Assembly (NCBI GenBank): GCA_037039925.1
Contig: JAXRKP010000268.1
Coordinates: 85,601-149,600 of the forward strand
Source: Doris montereyensis
Taxonomy: Eukaryota; Mollusca; Gastropoda; Nudibranchia; Dorididae
Direction: 5' to 3'
DNA length: 64,000 nt
Both the position numbers and the translations under genes were made by a program. The notes beneath the pieces are model-generated. The model was not told the DNA's origin, made no database searches, and saw only the letters and a program-made list of their open reading frames with translations. Of this stretch, positions 62,401-64,000 are shown piece by piece. How positions within the stretch are numbered: position 1 is the first letter of the stretch; the number at the start of each line of letters is the position of its first letter.

Positions 62401-62954
62401 ACAAATAAAAAAAGTATACCTCCAAGTTCCCGAATGTCTCCGCCATACCATCCCCTCGTCTTGAGTGAGAGAAGAATGAACAATCTACAAAAAGAGATTA
62501 GGCCTATAATTGGGTCTTATCCTCAAACCAAGTAACAACAAACAAAACCCAAACGATTACAAACAGCTAACAAAACGAAAGAGAAGCCAAGAATGGAAAT
62601 GTAAATACATGTAGTGGTTGTGGTCGTCGACTCCGTCAAAATGCACCTTTCGCCAAAATGCATTGGTTTTTTTTTTTTTACACGTAGGGCCGCGTGCATT
62701 TTGGCGGAGACTACTGTATTGCATAATTTATTTTGCTTTATTGTATGTATTTTGCTTTCAAACAGGTCACTCACAATGGATCTCCTAGGCAATTACCTAA
62801 GCTGCTTAAAATCTTCAAAAGGCGTTGTTTGCCTTCTGGATCTTCTGCTTTCCGGCCCAGACAGAGAGAGCTTGTATCCCACCCTTCATTCAGAGTTTGC
62901 GCTTGTGTCTGGAACCGATTCTTGTTTGAAAGTGATTGTGGCCTCCGATAAACA
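47346..62954 (+). CDS. TANGO6: TANGO6 (transport and Golgi organization 6), partial, multi-exon
   Basis: TANGO6 is a large alpha-helical-repeat protein (formerly TMCO7) implicated in Golgi organisation and secretion. Nine plus-strand exons are visible. Recognition rests on the middle block: APWFRRVVVCMIRDIIMQPG, HWKTCEAIAKIISHCP, LIDLINVSEKPVPQMVVKIV, LMEEFCLCPLRAPILRC, RVVLSEKELIASVHCMHR, LYVQGQNYQSSFCSTLQPVV and GVLFAIF. Their order matches human TANGO6 (..VSEEEL...YVVGNEPL...LLGVLFLLY). The final visible exon, MDLLGNYLSCLKSSKG, aligns loosely with a later part, so one or more exons between 58773 and 62765 were not found. The 3' half, with the RTP1-type C-terminal domains, lies beyond the window. 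Two junctions have a phase mismatch of one base (54653/55465 and 57860/58686). Confidence 0.8.
48093..48386 (+). CDS. TANGO6: TANGO6 exon 2
   Basis: Acceptor CTCACCTTCAG; reads DAQPWLNLSYISKEIQDHLP and CRLCLLFLTPQDADD. The frame closes at a TGA at 48389. The only donor that fits the next exon's phase is GTTGAC after 48386 (phase 1), a weak site. Confidence 0.72.
48387..52019. other. TANGO6 intron 2
   Basis: 3.6 kb. It has a (CT)n tract at 50797-50880 and otherwise unique-looking sequence. No SINE of families A-C was recognised here, unlike most other long stretches of the window. No convincing extra exon. Confidence 0.5.
52020..52927 (+). CDS. TANGO6: TANGO6 exon 3 (908 bp, largest)
   Basis: Acceptor TATTTTTGCAG, donor GTAAGT. 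Open throughout: HLMENVLVQNLASFITWLPN, SSSLQFVVVLAISPYLNEGV, EVRRFPRLLAPLRLLVDAFH, NSYCNTELDKVFTQANIP and LLTLAGLNK. Phase 1 in, phase 0 out. No indels, in contrast to the LMF1 exons. Confidence 0.88.
53515..53620 (+). repeat. SINE, family B, 3' fragment
   Basis: TTACAGATCCCTTGGTTGGC, CCCCAAGATCACTTTAGTGG, TGGATGTGGGTGACATGA. Confidence 0.75.
53925..54150 (+). repeat. SINE, family C, copy 4
   Basis: GTTCAGTTAGCTTGGTTGGT (A-box region), GATGGGTGCTGGTGCAGGGG, CTGTTTATTCCTCTGATTGG, CTACAGGGCTTTAGTATTAT. Confidence 0.82.
54300..54415 (-). repeat. Repeat family D fragment, inverted
   Basis: The reverse complement contains GTGATCTCAAAGTGAATTAA and GAGAAAACGAG. The family's 5' and 3' parts are both recognisable. 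Confidence 0.5.
54540..54653 (+). CDS. TANGO6: TANGO6 exon 4
   Basis: Acceptor ATGTCCGTAG, donor GTTGGT. ADKSVKTAPWFRRVVVCMIR then DIIMQPGGILHLISPSCQ; 38 codons, phase 0 on both sides. Confidence 0.85.
55040..55095 (-). repeat. SINE, family B, 5' fragment
   Basis: CTTTTGGTTGAAAGGCTGAC + ACTTTGTCTCTAAACCACC, the family B head in reverse. Confidence 0.6.
55465..55583 (+). CDS. TANGO6: TANGO6 exon 5
   Basis: Acceptor AATTTCACCAG, donor GTAAGG. Reads SNVYDTKHWKTCEAIAKIIS, HCPVTEHNVKAFYASVSQQ. It needs one base from the preceding exon, but exon 4 ends in phase 0, so a single-base indel or a missed small exon is implied. Confidence 0.82.
55765..56045 (-). repeat. tRNA-derived SINE, family A, copy 9
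   Basis: Minus-oriented: CCCATAGCCGGAGCTTATCC, CCTAAGCTAGTGCTTGTACC, CACTCGGCTACCGATGCCAC. Confidence 0.9.
56249..56411 (+). CDS. TANGO6: TANGO6 exon 6
   Basis: Acceptor GTGCTTTGCAG, donor GTACAT. LIDLINVSEKPVPQMVVKIV, GEAISQLTNLQRDLMEEFCL, CPLRAPILRC. Phase 0 in, 1 out. Confidence 0.87.
56412..57785. other. TANGO6 intron 6
   Basis: 1.4 kb without a recognised element. A G-run sits at 56490-56522. ATTATCAGACTAAAAA at 57448 and the partly complementary CTTTTTAGTCTGATAACTAC at 57510 form an inverted pair about 45 bp apart, a possible hairpin or small inverted-repeat element. Confidence 0.4.
57786..57860 (+). CDS. TANGO6: TANGO6 exon 7
   Basis: Acceptor TTCATTTAG, donor GTGAGT. ESRLPGHRVVLSEKELIASV then HCMHR. 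It leaves one G before the intron, though the next exon begins a codon. The GGGG run at the junction may hold one G too many. Confidence 0.83.
57990..58312 (+). repeat. SINE, family B, copy 9
   Basis: GGCAACTTGGTGGTCCAGAG, GTGGGTCGACACCTAGTCCC, CCTGGAGATCACCTTTGGTG. Confidence 0.82.
58686..58772 (+). CDS. TANGO6: TANGO6 exon 8
   Basis: Acceptor TTTTCTTTCACAG, donor GTGAGA. 29 codons: LYVQGQNYQSSFCSTLQPVV, GVLFAIFKH, aligning with the hydrophobic ..YVVGNEPL..LLGVLFLLY.. block of TANGO6. Not visible as a long open frame; found by homology and splice sites. Confidence 0.78.
59015..59312 (+). repeat. SINE, family B, copy 10
   Basis: TTGGTAGTCCAGAGGCAGGA, GGGTTCGTGCCCCGCC (B-box region), GATCACCCTAGTTGTGGATG. 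The tail joins directly to coding-like sequence of the next element, with no CAAAT run. Confidence 0.9.
59313..61245 (+). pseudogene. Transposon-like coding relic (HADNCSGQNKN family), split by a minisatellite
   Basis: Left part: RRKLLPTHFTKKLVYDEYVK, VRDLWQKLLPFVR, then (frame change) LPPASDLCWLCQEGAMKVAR, which has a CxxC. A 1.1-kb 43-bp minisatellite then interrupts. Right part: KATVVEELRRHQETSGKERE, a frameshifted stretch that in another frame reads FDFAHQVHFPYNPLQPGP, then ILIDEAHCCGKGANTVVSCL, THLYLHADNCSGQNKN, ISGHTKFSPDGGFGLIKRKF and RRTKVDCLNEIKDL. I know this family as widespread, unnamed, repetitive invertebrate proteins (annotated, I believe, as DUF7869) with an RNase-H-like look (conserved acidic residues in LIDE and HADN). 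It is likely transposase-derived. At least three frame breaks; not functional. It lies in the TANGO6 intron. Confidence 0.65.
59490..60585. repeat. 43-bp minisatellite born inside the transposon relic, about 25 copies
   Basis: Unit GTGTTGGGTGTGTCAAGAGG + GTGCAATGAAAGTAGCAAGG + TTT. The first instance (59482-59523) is coding sequence of the relic (DLCWLCQEGAMKVAR). The array ends where the relic's coding resumes. 43 is not a multiple of 3. Confidence 0.93.
61495..61715 (+). repeat. tRNA-derived SINE, family A, copy 10
   Basis: TGGTGGCCTAGTGGTTAGGT (A box), TTCTGGGTTCAAATCTTACC (B box), CTCCGGCTCTATGGGTCATG. Has a deletion in the body. Confidence 0.9.
61954..62716. mobile_element. Tigger/pogo-like non-autonomous DNA transposon (763 bp) with TA duplication
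   Basis: Left end CAGTAGTCTCCGCCAAATTG, right end CATTTTGGCGGAGACTACTG: inverted repeats of at least 14 bp, extending with mismatches. Each is flanked by TA (61952-61953 and 62717-62718). Internal AATGCA/TGCATT strings recur near both ends. A short coding-like tail, PVDDDLPDTLIGPFFDH, is present (about 62300-62351). TIR form and TA target fit the Tc1/mariner superfamily, pogo/Tigger group. It ends 49 bp before the next TANGO6 exon. Confidence 0.85.
62766..62954 (+). CDS. TANGO6: TANGO6 later exon
   Basis: Acceptor TTTCAAACAG, donor GTAAGG. Frame: SLTMDLLGNYLSCLKSSKGV, VCLLDLLLSGPDRESLYPTL, SGTDSCLKVIVASDK. Phase 2 in and out. It cannot join the 58772 donor (phase 0) directly, so an unseen exon must lie between. 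Confidence 0.7.
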
Positions 62955-64000
62955 GTAAGGTGGAGCTTAGATTTTATTTTCTACTTAGTTTCAAGTTTTT
63001 TTCTTTTTGGCTTGCTGGTCTCCGGTGTGTGAGCGAGAGGGAGAGGTGAGAAGAAGAGAGAGAGAGACCGGCAGACGGAAAGAGAGTCGGAGCTCATTTT
63101 TTTTGCCATGTTTATGGGTGTCGGATATGTTACATATGAGGGGTTACCTAAACTTCAGCCGCTGTAAAGAGAAATTACATTTCGTTTTAGAGTGAAACAT
63201 ACAAGCTGAATTATATACCATATGTCACCGCACATACACACACCTCCTCCCCCCCCCCCTCCCCTTTGTAGAGGAAAATATTGTCTCAATCATTTATGCG
63301 TTAGATAAGATGCACTAACATTTTTAATCAAAACTAAAGCTCCTGACACAAATCACATGTATTTGTATAATGAGGACGATGCGATAATTATAGGTTGATA
63401 CATGTATTTTGCCCCTAAAAAAAGAGGAGACCGAGAGAGCAATTGCCGAAAACGAAAGAGAAACCCAACTGCAACAAAAACCTAACCGAAAGGAAAACTG
63501 CCATTATTTTTTTTTCCCCCACTCGCCCTTAGTTCCCCCACCATACCACCGCACTTCTTCCTTGCTTCACCTCCTCTCCAATTATTTATTTTTCTGTTTC
63601 TATGTCTTCTATGGTCATACACTCACATACACCGACATCAAAGTATTTACTTTATCAATCAATAATTGCTTTCATGAATCACTGTCGGATTGAATCTGGG
63701 CTCATTTTATTTGTTTCTCCCTCATATTTGTTGTGTTTTAGTACTACACTACAGCGTATTGCATCGTGATGCGAAGATGTGTACAGAGTGGAGTGTGTCA
63801 CCACCGTTGGTAAAAAAAAAAAAAAAAATGTGTTCTTTATGCGATGGTGTACAGTAAGATAATTATTTATTTTTGGAAGAAAAACAAACACAGTATGTTT
63901 GTGTACACCACAGATAAAGACGCAGGTAGATTTTTCACCTATGATTTTAGTATATATAAAAAAGGTGCGTCCTATACGTGGTGATATACGGTTAAACTTT
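62955..64000. other. TANGO6 intron, no exon recognised
   Basis: A short GA tract (63044-63068), C-run (63250-63261) and A-run (63812-63828). A candidate exon after TTTTAG at 63741 closes in the phase required by the previous exon and was not accepted. Confidence 0.45.

Noticed and set aside
63741..63809. Candidate TANGO6 exon between TTTTAG and GTAAAA
   Set aside because: It hits a stop in the phase required by the preceding exon, and no family motif is seen.

Overview
This is a eukaryotic nuclear genome window. The genes have spliced exons with GT/AG introns, and repeats take up most of the sequence: SINEs, non-LTR retrotransposons, MITE-like elements, minisatellites and microsatellites. 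The gene set fits an invertebrate: a lipase maturation factor gene, a TANGO6 gene, and an Ig / coiled-coil / ApeC-like secreted protein. I infer a gastropod mollusc, perhaps a heterobranch sea slug. That is inference, not proof.

Layout. (1) 274-1792 (+): a broken gene for a secreted protein with a signal peptide, an Ig-like region, a coiled coil and ApeC-like C-terminal motifs. (2) About 1.8-23 kb: no intact gene. This stretch is SINE copies of three tRNA-like families, minisatellites, microsatellites and fragments of non-LTR retrotransposons. One jockey/CR1-like LINE fragment (12724-15665, minus) carries two separate minisatellites that arose inside its reverse-transcriptase coding sequence. 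(3) 23247-46409 (minus): a lipase maturation factor gene, best matched to LMF1. I resolved twelve coding exons with matching splice sites, including an 11-nt microexon. Its introns hold an RTE-like LINE fragment at 27.1-30.2 kb, a related fragment at 37.2-38.3 kb, SINEs and an 80-copy minisatellite. (4) About 47.2-47.35 kb: a short interval between the divergent LMF1 and TANGO6 genes, a candidate bidirectional promoter. (5) 47346-62954 and beyond (+): the 5' and middle part of TANGO6. Nine coding exons were found and the gene continues past the window. The intron before the last visible exon holds a transposon-like coding relic split by a 43-bp minisatellite, and a TA-flanked Tigger/pogo-like element.

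Two themes stand out. First, several minisatellites are derived from transposon sequence: two from one reverse transcriptase, one from a transposase-like gene and one from a SINE head. The coding-derived units (59, 47 and 43 bp) are not multiples of three. Second, in LMF1, and at two junctions in TANGO6, exons carry apparent single-base indels while splice sites and the rest of the reading frame are intact. This looks more like assembly (homopolymer) error than gene death, but raw reads are needed to decide.

LMF1 works in the ER membrane on lipase folding, and TANGO6 is implicated in Golgi organisation and secretion. A head-to-head pair of secretory-pathway genes is suggestive, but a functional link is not shown by the sequence.
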